Below are positions 40,086 to 49,357 of a DNA stretch of 64,000 nt, in pieces; within the stretch, counting starts at the first letter, position 1; the number at the start of each line of letters is the position of its first letter. Position numbers and translations under genes: made by a program. The notes beneath the pieces were generated by a model. That model searched no databases, was not told the origin of the DNA, and worked only from the letters and a program-made list of their open reading frames with translations. This DNA is from AC-32 sp963717725 (GTDB taxonomy: Bacteria > Actinomycetota > Thermoleophilia > Gaiellales > Gaiellaceae): positions 62,001 through 126,000 of the forward strand of contig CAVQWS010000003.1 of NCBI GenBank assembly GCA_963717725.1. The letters run 5' to 3'.

Positions 40086-41360
40086 TCAGCGTGCGCTGGA
40101 CCCGCTCGCCCCGCCACGGCCGCTGCCGGCGAGGCGCGCGAGGGATTCCTCGCGGCCGAGGAGCTCCAGGCTCTCGAACAGGCCGGGTGACACCTTCCTG
40201 CCCGTGACGGCCAGGCGAATGGGCTGAAACGCGTCGCGCGGCTTGAGCCCGAGCCGCTCGGCGACCCCACGTAGCGACGCCTCGATCTCGTCGGCCTCGA
40301 ACGGCTCGACCTGCGCGAGCGCCTCGGCCGCTGCTGGCACCATCTCACCGTCCACCGCGCTGTCGGGCTCGACGCGGGCGAAGAAGAACCCGGCGAACTC
40401 CGGGAACTCGCCCAGCGTCGCGATCTTCTCTTGCACGAGCGGCGCGACCTCGCGCAGACGCTGCTCGTCCCACTCGTAGCCCTGCTCGCGTAGGTAGGTG
40501 ACGAGGACGTCGGCGTACTCGTCCGGCGGCAGCGAGCGCAGGTAGACGCCGTTCATCCAGTCGAGCTTCGCGTAGTCGAAGACGGCCGGGCTCGGGACGA
40601 CGCGGTCGAGCGAGAAGCGCTCGACGAGCTCGTCGACCGACATGATCGTGGTCTTGTCGTCGTAGCTCCAGCCAAGCAGCGCGAGGAAGTTCACGAGCGC
40701 GGGCGGGTAGTACCCCTGCGCGCGAAAGTCGTCGACGGTGACCGAGCCATGGCGCTTCGAGAGCGATCGCCCGTCCGCGCCGAGGACGTGCGAGACGTGG
40801 GCGTAGACGGGGACGTCGGCGCCGATCGCGCGGATCAGGTTGAGCTGCTTCGGCGTGTTCGAGATGTGGTCCTCGCCGCGGATCACATGCGTGATCCCGT
40901 CCCAGACGTCCTCGAGCGGCGAGGCGAAGTTGTAGGTCGGCCTGCCGTCGGAGCGGACGAGCACGAGGTCCTCGAGCTTCTCGTTCGGGACCTCGACCCG
41001 GCCTCGCACGACGTCGTCCCAGGCGGTGACGCCCTCGTCGGGCATGCGGAACCGGACCGCGCCCTCGTCCTCGTACGCATTGCCCTCCGCCAGCAGCTGC
41101 TGCGCGACCTCGACGCAGTCCTGCAGCCGGTCGAGCTGGAAGGTCACGTCGCCGTCCCATTGCAGGCCGAGCCAGCGCAGCGACTCCTGGATCTGCTCCG
41201 TCGACTCGGCAACCTCGCGGCTCGTGTCGGTGTTCTCGATCCGCAGCCGGAACTCGCCGCCCTCGTGGCGCGCGAAGAGCCAGTTGAAGAGCGCCGTGCG
41301 GACGTTCCCGATGTGGAGGAAGCCCGTCGGGCTGGGCGCCATGCGGACGCGAACGCTCAT
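40086..41360 (-). CDS. gltX: Glutamyl-tRNA synthetase
   Basis: Class I synthetase, 424 residues. The HIGH-type motif is PSPTGFLHIGNVRTALFNWL and the KMSKS-type is RSLSKRHG; RIENTDTSRE and RGEDHISNTPKQL are also present. It is some 40-50 residues shorter than usual, mainly in the anticodon domain. ATG at 41360. The divergent AlkZ-like gene begins 18 bp away. Bacteria of this group often charge tRNA-Gln through Glu-tRNA-Gln, but the sequence alone does not tell. Confidence 0.96.
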   Translation of the reverse strand: MSVRVRMAPSPTGFLHIGNVRTALFNWLFARHEGGEFRLRIENTDTSREVAESTEQIQESLRWLGLQWDGDVTFQLDRLQDCVEVAQQLLAEGNAYEDEGAVRFRMPDEGVTAWDDVVRGRVEVPNEKLEDLVLVRSDGRPTYNFASPLEDVWDGITHVIRGEDHISNTPKQLNLIRAIGADVPVYAHVSHVLGADGRSLSKRHGSVTVDDFRAQGYYPPALVNFLALLGWSYDDKTTIMSVDELVERFSLDRVVPSPAVFDYAKLDWMNGVYLRSLPPDEYADVLVTYLREQGYEWDEQRLREVAPLVQEKIATLGEFPEFAGFFFARVEPDSAVDGEMVPAAAEALAQVEPFEADEIEASLRGVAERLGLKPRDAFQPIRLAVTGRKVSPGLFESLELLGREESLARLAGSGRGGASGSSAR

Positions 41361-41378
41361 CCGCACTAGCGTACTGGC
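41361..41378. promoter_or_regulatory. Bidirectional leaderless promoter, gltX/AlkZ-like gene
   Basis: 18-bp gap. TAGCGTA gives TAGCGT on plus (41367-41372, 6 bp before GTG 41379) and TACGCT on minus (41373-41368, 7 bp before ATG 41360). Confidence 0.62.
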
Positions 41379-42400
41379 GTGGCCGAGCGCGTCCTGACAC
41401 AGCGCGAGCTGAACCGCGCGACGTTCGCTCGGCAGCTGCTCCTGAAGCGCGTGCGCCTCGGCGTCGTGCCCGCCCTCGAGCGGGTCGCCGGGCTGCAGTC
41501 GCAGCTCGCCGCCACCGCGTACGTCGGGCTGTGGACGCGGTTGGACGGCTTCCGTCCACAAGCGCTCGACCGTGCGCTCCTCGGCGGACGCGCGGCGCGC
41601 GGCCTGCTGATGCGCGGCACCGTGCACACGGTCTCGGCCGGCGACTTCGCGCTCTTCGGCGACGGCGCTCGCCGGCGACCCGCCAGGCTGGGTGACTCCC
41701 GAGCTGGAGCAGATCGCCGAGCAGGTCGCCGAGCCGTTGCGCGAGTTCTGCTCGGAGCCCCGGACGCGAAGCGAAGTGCTGACGTGGCTCGAGCACGAGC
41801 GCGGCGTGCCGAACGACGGCAGCAACGGCATCTGGTACGCGATCCGGCTCAGGTCCCGGATCGCGCACTCGGCCGAGTCCAGCCGCTGGCTCGCCCCGAT
41901 CCACAATCCGACCTTCGTTGCGCTGGAGCACGACGAGCAGGACGGCGAGGCCGCCCGCGCGGCGATGGTGCGTCGCTACCTCGCAGCCTTCGGCCCGGCG
42001 ACCCGCGCGGAGATCTCCGGCTGGTCGGGGCTGAAGGTCGGCCGCTTCGCGCACCTGCTCGAGGGCCTCGTACGGTTGCGCGACGACCGCGACCGCGAGC
42101 TGCTCGACCTCCCCCGCGCGCCACGGCCGGCTGCCGACACACCCGCGCCGGTACGGCTGCTGCCGAAGTTCGACAACGTCCTGATCGACCGGCAGCGCGT
42201 CCTGCCGGAGGCCTACCGCAAGCTCGTGGTGCGCAAGAACGCCGACGTCCAGCCGACGTTCACGGTCGACGGCTACGTGGCCGGCGTCTGGCGCGTCGAG
42301 AAGCGGCGAGTCGTGACCGAGCCCTTCGAGCCGCTCCCGCGCGCGACCCGACGCGAGCTCGAGGACGAGGCGCACGCGCCTCGAAGCGTGGCTCGGGTAG
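41379..42400 (+). pseudogene. AlkZ-like winged-helix DNA glycosylase, two frameshifts
   Basis: Winged-helix (HTH_42/YcaQ) family related to interstrand-crosslink glycosylases. Frame 1 from GTG 41379 has RVAGLQSQLAATAYVGLWTR with the QxQ catalytic-type motif. The similarity moves to the next frame near 41661-41666 (WVTPELEQIAEQVAEPLREF onward, RLLPKFDNVLIDRQRVLP). It moves again near 42377-42381, where the third frame gives LEAWLG and the TAG at 42398. Each break is explained by one extra base. Either sequence error or a decaying gene. The final TAG coincides with the -10 of nfo, which argues the corrected stop is right. Confidence 0.75.
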
Positions 42401-42403
42401 CGT
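42398..42403 (+). promoter_or_regulatory. Candidate leaderless -10 for nfo, overlapping upstream stop
   Basis: TAGCGT, 7 bp before the nfo ATG. TAG is the corrected stop of the AlkZ-like gene. Confidence 0.45.
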
Positions 42404-42410
42404 CGGCGGC

Positions 42411-43307
42411 ATGCTCCTCGGCGGCCACTGCTCGGGCGGGATCAAGAAGGCGCTCGAGAACGCGCAGGCGTTCGGGATGGACTCGGTGCAGTTGTTCGCC
42501 CAGAGCCCGCGCACGTGGCGCTTCCCCGAGCACGACCCGGCCGACCTCGAGGCCTTCCGCGCCCGGCGCGAGGAGCTCGGGATCGGCGCCGTCTCAATCC
42601 ACGCGCTTTACCTGCTGAACCTCGCCAGCCCGAAGGACGACTTCTACGAGAAGAGCGTCGCCACGCTGCGCTCGACCGTCGACACCGCCGCCGCGATCGG
42701 CGCCGAGTCGGTCGTCTTCCATGTCGGCTCGCACCTCGGCTCCGGCTTCGAGGCCGGCCTCGAGCGCGTCGTGCCCGCGCTGGCCGAGGCGCTCGAGCGC
42801 ACCAACGAGACGACGTGGCTCTGTATGGAGAACGCGGCGGGAACCGGGGACACGGTCGGGCGCTCGCTGGAAGAGCTGGCCGCGATCTACGACGCGGCCG
42901 GCCGCCACGAGCGGCTCGGCGTCTGCCTCGACTCGTGTCACCTGTTTGCGTCCGGCTACGACATCACCAAGCCGGCCGTCGTCGACAACCTGGTCGGGCA
43001 GCTCGACCGGGAGATCGGCCTCGAGCGCCTCCGCTGCCTGCATGTGAACGACTCGAAGACGCCGCTCGGCTCGAACCGCGACCGGCACGAGAACATCGGC
43101 GACGGCCTGATCGGCGACAAGCTGACGGTCTTCCTCGGGCACCCGAAGCTGCAGGGGCTGCCTGCGCTGCTCGAAGTTCCCGGCGACGGGCACGGGCCCG
43201 ACCTGAAGCAGATGACGAAGCTGCGCGCGCTCTACGCGAAAGCTACGAAGCGATCCGCGCGAAGACGCGGAAGCTCGGCCCCGGCAGCTCGTGGAACTCG
43301 GGGTTGA
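42411..43307 (+). CDS. nfo: Endonuclease IV (AP endonuclease)
   Basis: Cleaves DNA 5' to abasic sites in base excision repair. The 298-residue TIM barrel has the three-zinc ligands in AVSIHALYLLNLASP, VFHVGSHLGSG, LCMENAAGTGD, LGVCLDSCHLFASGYD, CLHVNDSKTPLGSNRDRHENIG and LLEVPGDG. ATG at 42411. The last 20 residues after KATK are Arg-rich and beyond the usual end, overlapping the convergent Cys-rich gene by 65 bp. It sits beside another glycosylase-type gene, suggesting a repair pair. Confidence 0.95.
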   Translation: MLLGGHCSGGIKKALENAQAFGMDSVQLFAQSPRTWRFPEHDPADLEAFRARREELGIGAVSIHALYLLNLASPKDDFYEKSVATLRSTVDTAAAIGAESVVFHVGSHLGSGFEAGLERVVPALAEALERTNETTWLCMENAAGTGDTVGRSLEELAAIYDAAGRHERLGVCLDSCHLFASGYDITKPAVVDNLVGQLDREIGLERLRCLHVNDSKTPLGSNRDRHENIGDGLIGDKLTVFLGHPKLQGLPALLEVPGDGHGPDLKQMTKLRALYAKATKRSARRRGSSAPAARGTRG

Positions 43308-43653
43308 CGCAGCCCCGTTCGTCGACCCGGCTCTCGTAGCACCCCTCGACCTCGGTTCGGCACATCGGCAGCGCCGGCGCCGTCGCACGCACGGCGCCGA
43401 AGCCGGCGCGGCGCGATTCGGCGGCGCGCAGCAGGTCGAGGTCGATCTCGACCGCGAAGACCTTCATCAGGCAGCCCATGTACGTGTGGCCGAACTCCTC
43501 GTACGAGTAGGCGAATGGACACCCGCGCTCGACGCACGCGCCGGGGTACACGACCTTGTCGCAGTGGACATCGCAGCGGCGGCACTCAACTTCGTCCTGA
43601 GGGCGGAGCGGAAGCTCGGTCGGCTGGGCGGCCGCCTGCTCGCGTGTCTCCAT
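43243..43653 (-). CDS. Cys-rich protein, uncharacterised
   Basis: A 136-residue cytoplasmic protein not assigned to a family. Six of its nine cysteines lie between residues 24 and 61: VECRRCDVHCDKVV, GACVERGCPF and MGCLMKVF. Three more follow (MCRTE, GCYESR, RGCVNP). The spacing suggests zinc or Fe-S binding. The middle part, VFAVEIDLDLLRAAESRRAG, is an ordinary fold. ATG at 43653. It overlaps the end of nfo on the opposite strand. Function unknown. Confidence 0.7.
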   Translation of the reverse strand: METREQAAAQPTELPLRPQDEVECRRCDVHCDKVVYPGACVERGCPFAYSYEEFGHTYMGCLMKVFAVEIDLDLLRAAESRRAGFGAVRATAPALPMCRTEVEGCYESRVDERGCVNPEFHELPGPSFRVFARIAS

Positions 43654-43714
43654 GACCGGATTGTGATTGCTGGAGACCACGCTCCGCAAGACTTGACAGC
43701 AGCGCGGTTGGCGG

Positions 43715-44425
43715 CTAGGCGGCGAGCCGGCGCGCGACGTTGAGCACGTCCAGCTGCGTGAACGCCTGGTAGTCGGGCTCCGCGCCGTCGGGGTGTTCGT
43801 CGGCCCGGAACCAGAGCGCCTGCACGGTCGTCATCCCGAGCTCGGCCGCGCCGCGCACATCCTCGAAGAGCCGGTCGCCGACGAAGAGCGCCTGCTCCGG
43901 CTCGACCTCGAGCGCCTCGAGCGCGCGCTCGAAGATCGCCGGGTGCGGCTTGCGCAGCCCGACCTCCGAGGAGAAGACGCTGAAGTCGAGCCGCTCGGCC
44001 AGGCCCATCTGCTCGAGGTCGCGGTGCAGCAGCGAGCCCGGGTCGAACGCGTTCGAGACGAGCCCGAGCTTGAGCCCGAGCTCGCGTAGCGCCTCCAGCA
44101 GCGGGTGCGTGTGCGCCGCGAGCACGCGCGCCGGGTCCCAGGCACGGTGCTCGGCCTCGAGGAAGCGGTCGAGCTGCTGCTCGTCGACTTCGATCTCGAA
44201 GTCGCGCAAGAGCCGAATCACGAGCTGCGGGTACTCGATCTCCTCGATCGTGCCGGGCGCCCAGAAGAGCGGCTCGTACTCCTCGCGGAAGTGCTCGGTC
44301 AGCTCGGGGCGCTCGGCTTGCCCGATCGCCGCGAGCCCCGCGCGGTGGCCGGCCGCGACCAGCTCGGGCGAGTAGACGAACTGCATCAGCGTGTCGCCCC
44401 AGTCGAAGAGGACTGCCTTCAGCAC
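43715..44425 (-). CDS. HAD superfamily hydrolase
   Basis: A 236-residue phosphatase-type HAD protein. Motif I is LFDWGDTLMQF (nucleophile Asp, acid Asp), motif II GLVSNAFDPG, motif III Lys in GLRKPHPAIFERAL, and motif IV VGDRLFEDVRGAAELGM. The C1-type helical cap lies between motifs I and II. Substrate unknown. GTG at 44425, 19 bp from the divergent exchanger gene. Confidence 0.92.
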   Translation of the reverse strand: MLKAVLFDWGDTLMQFVYSPELVAAGHRAGLAAIGQAERPELTEHFREEYEPLFWAPGTIEEIEYPQLVIRLLRDFEIEVDEQQLDRFLEAEHRAWDPARVLAAHTHPLLEALRELGLKLGLVSNAFDPGSLLHRDLEQMGLAERLDFSVFSSEVGLRKPHPAIFERALEALEVEPEQALFVGDRLFEDVRGAAELGMTTVQALWFRADEHPDGAEPDYQAFTQLDVLNVARRLAA

Positions 44426-44444
44426 CCTCGCTAGGCTAGATGGC
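44426..44444. promoter_or_regulatory. Bidirectional leaderless promoter, HAD hydrolase/exchanger
   Basis: 19-bp gap. TAGGCTA gives TAGGCT on plus (44432-44437, 7 bp before GTG 44445) and TAGCCT on minus (44438-44433, 7 bp before GTG 44425). Confidence 0.65.
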
Positions 44445-45503
44445 GTGGGCCGCAAGCTCCTCTGGGCGTCGCTCGTGCTGGCCCCGATCACGCTTCTCCT
44501 GCGCTTCGTCTTCGACGCCGGCGACACGACCCTCTTCGTCGCCTCGGCGGCGTCGCTCGTGCCGCTCGCGTGGATGATCGGCGAGGCGACCGAGCAGGCC
44601 GGCGAGCACACCGGGCCGGGAATCGGCGGCTTCCTGAACGCGAGCTTCGGCAACGCGCCGGAGCTGATCATCGCCCTCTTCGCCGTCAACGCGTCGCTCC
44701 CTGACGTGGTGCGCGGCTCGCTCGCCGGCAGCGTCGTCTCGAACATCCTGCTCGTGCTCGGCGTCGCGCTGATCTTCGGCGGCCAGGGCGGGCACGGGAG
44801 GCCGCTCGACCGCTTCTCGCTGCTCCTCCAGCTCGGCCTCGTGCTCGTCGCGACCGTGCTCTTCCTGGTGCCCTCGGTTCCCGGCTGGACCGGCGACCCG
44901 GAGCGCCACAACCTGGCCGTGCTGACGATCCCGGTCGCGATCGTGCTGCTCGTGCTCTATGGCGCCGTCACCAGGCTCTCGCTGCGACGGCACAAGCGGC
45001 TGCACGAAGAGAGCGGCGACGAGGCGGCCGAGGGCGGCTGGTCGTTCTCCGTCTCCCTCGTCGCGCTCGGTGCGGCGACGCTCGTAACGGCGCTGATCAG
45101 CGAGACGCTCGTGCACTCACTGCACGCGTTCGCGGAGTCCGTCGGCCTGTCGCAGTTCTTCATCGCGGCGGTGATCGTGGCGATCGTCGGCAACGCGGCC
45201 GAGCACGGCGGCGCGATCGTGATCGCCTCGCGCGGGAAGCTGCGCCTGGCGACCGAGATCGCCGTCTCGTCGAGCGCGCAGGTGGCGCTGCTGGTGACCC
45301 CGGCGGTGGCGCTGCTCTCGTGGCTCGTGCGGCCGGCGCTCCCGCTCACGTTCCGGCCGGTCGAGCTGGCGGCGATGGGCGGCGCGGCCGCGCTCGTGGC
45401 GTTACTGCTCGCCGACGGCCGGGGTCGGCGCTGGGAAGGCTTCCTGCTCGTCGCCGTCTATGTCGGCGTGGCGTTCGGCTTCTACGTCGCCGGCGAGCGC
45501 TAG
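44445..45503 (+). CDS. cax: Calcium/proton exchanger
   Basis: CaCA superfamily antiporter, 352 residues, about eleven transmembrane helices. The two alpha-repeat signatures are GGFLNASFGNAPELIIALFA and AIVGNAAEHGGAIVIASRGK with the paired acidic residues. GTG at 44445 chosen; the ATG at 44440 is out of frame. An acidic cytoplasmic loop (EESGDEAAEGGW) separates the halves. Its stop overlaps the stop of the convergent hydrolase gene. Confidence 0.93.
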   Translation: MGRKLLWASLVLAPITLLLRFVFDAGDTTLFVASAASLVPLAWMIGEATEQAGEHTGPGIGGFLNASFGNAPELIIALFAVNASLPDVVRGSLAGSVVSNILLVLGVALIFGGQGGHGRPLDRFSLLLQLGLVLVATVLFLVPSVPGWTGDPERHNLAVLTIPVAIVLLVLYGAVTRLSLRRHKRLHEESGDEAAEGGWSFSVSLVALGAATLVTALISETLVHSLHAFAESVGLSQFFIAAVIVAIVGNAAEHGGAIVIASRGKLRLATEIAVSSSAQVALLVTPAVALLSWLVRPALPLTFRPVELAAMGGAAALVALLLADGRGRRWEGFLLVAVYVGVAFGFYVAGER

Positions 45504-46822
45504 GAGGCCGGGCCGAAGACCTCGGGCGTGCGCGTGAACGGGTAGGTCGCCCAGTAGAGCTTCACGACCTCACCGTGCTCGTCCCGCACCACCCGCAGCG
45601 ACTCGCCGCGCTCGCGGCCTGAAATGACCCGGAAGCGGTCGTCTCCCTCGGGCTCGAACACCGACGGCTCGCGCTCGGCCGGCGCGTCCGCGAGGCGTGC
45701 TTCGAGCTTGCCGCCACGCCAGCTGAAGATGGACTCGTCGCCCTCTGACCACCAGCGCCCGAGCAGCGGCGCGATCTCGGCCGGCGGCGACTCCTCGGGC
45801 TGCCACGTCTCGAGCTCGGGCGCCAGCTCCTCAAGCGCCGCCTCGGCGAGCTCGAGGCCGGTCGGGCTCAAGTTCGGCCAGTTGCCGGCGTTCGTGAGCA
45901 CGACGGCCCCGATCCGGTCCCGCCGTGAGTAGGCGAGGATCGAGAGGAAGCCCGGGAACCCGCCGGTGTGCCCGCCGAAGACCCGCTCGCCGCGCCGCGA
46001 GAGCTCGATCCCGAGGCCCCAGCCGCGCGTCCAGTTCGCGTCGGCCACCACATTCAGGTCGTGCATCTCCGCGACCGACGACGCCTTGAGCACCGACTCG
46101 TCCGGGTCGCAGAGGAACGCGCCCCAGCGCGCGAGGTCGCCGACCGTGCTGTAGAGGCCCGACTCGCCGCCCTTGCCGCCGAGCTCGAGCACGGGCTCGC
46201 GTCGCACCGCGTCCGAGTAGGGCTCGACGAAGTACGGCAGCGCGGCGCCTTCGCCCGGCCCCCACGTCGTCCGCTCGAGCCCGAGCGGGCCGAGCAGCCG
46301 CTCCTGCACGTGGTCGCGGAAGGCCGTGCCCGAGATCCGCGCGACGACGATCCCGAGCAGCGCGTAGGCGAGGTTCGAGTAGTGCCACGCGGCCATCGGC
46401 GGCAGCACCTGCTCGGCCTCCTCCAGTCCCTGCAACAGCTCCTCCTCGCCGGGAAAGGTGAGCGTCTCCCAGATCTCGCCGGGCGGCTCGCGCTGCAGGC
46501 CGGAGGCGTGCGCGAGCATCCGGCGCAGCGTCAGCGTCCCGTGCGTGGCTTCAGGCAGATGCTTGGAGAGCGGGTCCTCGAGGTCGAGCTTGCCGGCGTC
46601 GCGCAGCTGCAGCACCGAGACGGCCGTGAAGGTCTTCGTGATCGAGGCAACCGCGTACTGGGTGTCCGGCGACGCCTTGACGCGCTGTTCGACGTCGGCG
46701 AGCCCGACCGCCTCGCTCCAGGCGAGCTCCCCGCCGCGGAAGACGGCCGCGCTGACGCTGGGCAGCCGCCCGGCACGCTGCGCCTCGAGCACGAGGCGCC
46801 GGTAGCGCTCAGGCGCGGGCAA
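45500..46822 (-). CDS. Serine beta-lactamase-like hydrolase (class C/esterase fold)
   Basis: A 440-residue protein with SxxK as VASITKTF, YxN as WHYSNLAYALLG, and the third motif HTGG in FGGHTGGFPGFLS. These define the penicillin-binding/esterase fold. A C-terminal lipocalin-like domain (after LLGRWWSEGDESIFSW) is common in peptidase or esterase members rather than true beta-lactamases. No signal peptide is seen, so a cytoplasmic esterase or peptidase is more likely. TTG start at 46822, inside the end of the threonine aldolase gene by 14 bp. Confidence 0.85.
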   Translation of the reverse strand: MPAPERYRRLVLEAQRAGRLPSVSAAVFRGGELAWSEAVGLADVEQRVKASPDTQYAVASITKTFTAVSVLQLRDAGKLDLEDPLSKHLPEATHGTLTLRRMLAHASGLQREPPGEIWETLTFPGEEELLQGLEEAEQVLPPMAAWHYSNLAYALLGIVVARISGTAFRDHVQERLLGPLGLERTTWGPGEGAALPYFVEPYSDAVRREPVLELGGKGGESGLYSTVGDLARWGAFLCDPDESVLKASSVAEMHDLNVVADANWTRGWGLGIELSRRGERVFGGHTGGFPGFLSILAYSRRDRIGAVVLTNAGNWPNLSPTGLELAEAALEELAPELETWQPEESPPAEIAPLLGRWWSEGDESIFSWRGGKLEARLADAPAEREPSVFEPEGDDRFRVISGRERGESLRVVRDEHGEVVKLYWATYPFTRTPEVFGPAS

Positions 46823-47852
46823 GAGCTCCTAGCGCGCGCGGGATCAGCTCGACCGCGCGCTCGACGTCCTCGTCGCCGATGTCCAGATGCGTGACCGCCC
46901 GCAGGATCGTCGGGTGCACGGTCATCGAGAGCCCGACGCCTTGCTGTGAGAGTCGCTCCAGCGCCTCCTCGGGACCGAGCCCGAGCGGGCCGACGTCGAC
47001 CTGGACGAAGTTCGTCTCGACCTGCTCGAGGTCAACGGGAACGCCGGCTTCGTGAAGCCCCTCCGCCAGCTGGCGTGCGCGCAGATGGTCGTCGGCCAGC
47101 CGGTCGACGTGATGCTCGAGCGCGTAGACGCCGGCCGCGGCCACGATCCCGGCCTGGCGCATCGCTCCGCCGAACTGGTGCTTCAGCCTCCGTGCTTTCG
47201 CCATCAGCTCGGGGGAGCCGGCAACGAGTGCCCCGAGGGGGCAGCCGAGGCCCTTCGAGAGGCAGAGCGTGACGGTGTCGAAGTGGCGCCCGATCTCCCC
47301 TGCTGGGACGCCGAGCGCCGTCGCGGCGTTCAGCAACCGCGCGCCGTCGAGGTGCAACCGCAGCTCGAGCTCGCGCGCCGTGGCGACGATCGCCTCCACC
47401 TCGTCCAGCGGCCAGACCCGGCCACCCGAGGCGTTGTGCGTGTTCTCGACCGAGACGATCCTGGTCGCCGGCGTGTGCGTGTTGTCGCCACGACGCGTCG
47501 TCTCCCGCAGTTGCTCGGGTGTGAACCGCCCTGCCACGCAGGGCAGCTGCCGGGTCATGAGCCCGGCGAAGACGGCCGGGCCGCCGAGCTCGGAGATGAA
47601 GATGTGCGAGTTCTGCTCCGCGACCACCTCGTCGCCGGGCTCGCCGAGCACGCGCAGCGCGATCTCGTTCGCCATCGTCGCCGTGGGGACGTAGACCGCC
47701 TCTTCCTGCCCGAGCAGCCCGGCCGCCATCGCCTCGAGCCGGTTGACGGTGGGGTCCTCGCGCCGCTGCTCGTCACCGACCTCCGCCGCTGCGATCGCGG
47801 CGCGCATCTCGGGCGACGGTTTGGTCTTCGTGTCTGAGCGGAGGTCGATCAT
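46809..47852 (-). CDS. ltaE: Low-specificity L-threonine aldolase
   Basis: PLP enzyme splitting threonine or allo-threonine to glycine and acetaldehyde. The 347 residues begin IDLRSDTKTKPSPEM, with LHLDGARLLNAATALG before the PLP Lys in TLCLSKGLGCPLG. ATG at 47852 shares a base with the gcvPB stop. Its place at the end of the glycine cleavage operon suggests it feeds glycine into that system. Confidence 0.94.
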   Translation of the reverse strand: MIDLRSDTKTKPSPEMRAAIAAAEVGDEQRREDPTVNRLEAMAAGLLGQEEAVYVPTATMANEIALRVLGEPGDEVVAEQNSHIFISELGGPAVFAGLMTRQLPCVAGRFTPEQLRETTRRGDNTHTPATRIVSVENTHNASGGRVWPLDEVEAIVATARELELRLHLDGARLLNAATALGVPAGEIGRHFDTVTLCLSKGLGCPLGALVAGSPELMAKARRLKHQFGGAMRQAGIVAAAGVYALEHHVDRLADDHLRARQLAEGLHEAGVPVDLEQVETNFVQVDVGPLGLGPEEALERLSQQGVGLSMTVHPTILRAVTHLDIGDEDVERAVELIPRALGALARA

Positions 47853-49357
47853 CAGGCGCCCTTCGGAGCCTCGACTGCAGCAGCGGCGGCCGGCGGCTCG
47901 GCCGAGAGGTCCGGGTGGTCGTCGAACAGGTAGCGGACGACGACGCGCTTGACCGCCTTGACCTCGTCGAGCCGCCCGACGACACGTCCGTGCGGGGCCG
48001 ACTTCGCCAGCTCCGGGTCCTCGGCCGCCTCGCGGGCGATCGCGATCATCGCGTCGGCGAACTCGTCGAGCGTTTCCTTGGCCTCGGTCTCGGTCGGCTC
48101 GATCATCAGCGCCTCAGCCACGACGAGCGGGAAGTAGACCGTCGGCGGGTGGAAGCCGTAATCCATCAGCCGCTTGGCGACGTCGAGCGCCGTCACGCCG
48201 TGCTCGCGCTTCAGCTTCCGCGCCGAGAGCACGAACTCGTGCATGCAGAGCCGGTCGTAGGGCAGGTCATACGCGTCGCGCAGGCGCGCGAGCAGGTAGT
48301 TCGCGTTCAGGACGGCGACCTCGGACATCTCGCGCAGCTTCGGGCCGTAGGCGCGGATGAACGCGTACGAGCGAACGAACACGCCGAAGGGCCCGAGAAA
48401 CCCGCGCACCTTGCCGATCGTCTGCGGCCGGTCGTAGTCGAGCCTGAAACGCTCGCCGTCGCGCACGATCGCCGGCACCGGCAGGTAGGGCTCGAGCCGT
48501 TTGGCGACCGCGATCGGCCCGCCGCCCGGCCCACCGCCGCCGTGCGGCTGCGAGAACGTCTTGTGCAGGTTGATGTGGACGATGTCGAAGCCCATGTCGC
48601 CGGGCCGCGAGATCCCGCAGACCGCGTTCAGGTTCGCGCCGTCGTAGTACATCAGCGCGCCCGCACCGTGGAAGATCGCGGCGATCTCCTCGATGTTCTC
48701 GTCGAAGAGCCCGAGCGTCGAGGGGTTCGTCAGCATCAGGCCGGCCGTGTGCTCGTCGACCTTGCCGCGCAGGTCCTCGACGTCGATGTTCCCGCGTGCG
48801 TCCGTCTTCACCGGCGTGAGCTCGTAGCCGGCCATGGTCACGCTCGCCGGGTTCGTGCCGTGGGCGGTGTCGGGGATCACGACCTTGCGCCGCTGCTCGC
48901 CCTCGCCGCGCTCGGCGAAGTAGGCGCGCATGAGCAGCAGGCCCGTCAGCTCACCCTGCGAGCCAGCCGCGGGCTGCAGCGAAACGGCGTCGAGGCCGGT
49001 GATCTCGGCGAGCGCCTCCTGCAGCTCCCAGCAGAGGCGCAACGCGCCCTGGGCGCCGTCCTCGTCCTGGTGCGGGTGGAGGTCGCGGAAGCCGGGCAGC
49101 GCGGCAAGCCGCTCGTTGATCCGCGGGTTGTGCTTCATCGTGCAGGAGCCGAGCGGGTAGAAGCCGGTGTCGATCCCGAAGTTCCGCGTGGAGAGTTCGG
49201 TGAAGTGGCGCAGCAGGTCCGGCTCGGCGAGCTCGGGCAGGCGCGGCGGCTCGGCGCGGGCGAGCTCGGCAGGAACCTCGGCCGTGGGAAGCCCCTCGGG
49301 CCGCGGCGGGCGACCTGCGCGCCGGCCGGGTTGCGACTTCTCGTAGATCAGCTTCAC
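47852..49357 (-). CDS. gcvPB: Glycine dehydrogenase (P protein) subunit 2
   Basis: C-terminal half of the P protein, with the PLP lysine in INLHKTFSQPHGGGGPG. Also YPLGSCTMKHNPRINE, SLQPAAGSQGELTGLLLMRA and the glycine-site GTNPASVTMAGYE. 501 residues, the usual size for split P proteins. GTG at 49357 overlaps the gcvPA stop (GTGA). With GcvPA it decarboxylates glycine and passes aminomethyl to GcvH. Confidence 0.96.
   Translation of the reverse strand: MKLIYEKSQPGRRAGRPPRPEGLPTAEVPAELARAEPPRLPELAEPDLLRHFTELSTRNFGIDTGFYPLGSCTMKHNPRINERLAALPGFRDLHPHQDEDGAQGALRLCWELQEALAEITGLDAVSLQPAAGSQGELTGLLLMRAYFAERGEGEQRRKVVIPDTAHGTNPASVTMAGYELTPVKTDARGNIDVEDLRGKVDEHTAGLMLTNPSTLGLFDENIEEIAAIFHGAGALMYYDGANLNAVCGISRPGDMGFDIVHINLHKTFSQPHGGGGPGGGPIAVAKRLEPYLPVPAIVRDGERFRLDYDRPQTIGKVRGFLGPFGVFVRSYAFIRAYGPKLREMSEVAVLNANYLLARLRDAYDLPYDRLCMHEFVLSARKLKREHGVTALDVAKRLMDYGFHPPTVYFPLVVAEALMIEPTETEAKETLDEFADAMIAIAREAAEDPELAKSAPHGRVVGRLDEVKAVKRVVVRYLFDDHPDLSAEPPAAAAAVEAPKGA

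Noticed and set aside
44440..44442. ATG as start of the cation exchanger
   Set aside because: Out of frame with the exchanger. GTG at 44445 is in frame and has the correct distance from TAGGCT.
45500..46822. True beta-lactamase (antibiotic resistance)
   Set aside because: It has the SxxK, YxN and HTGG fold motifs but no signal peptide and an extra lipocalin-like C-terminal domain, which fits esterase or peptidase relatives better.
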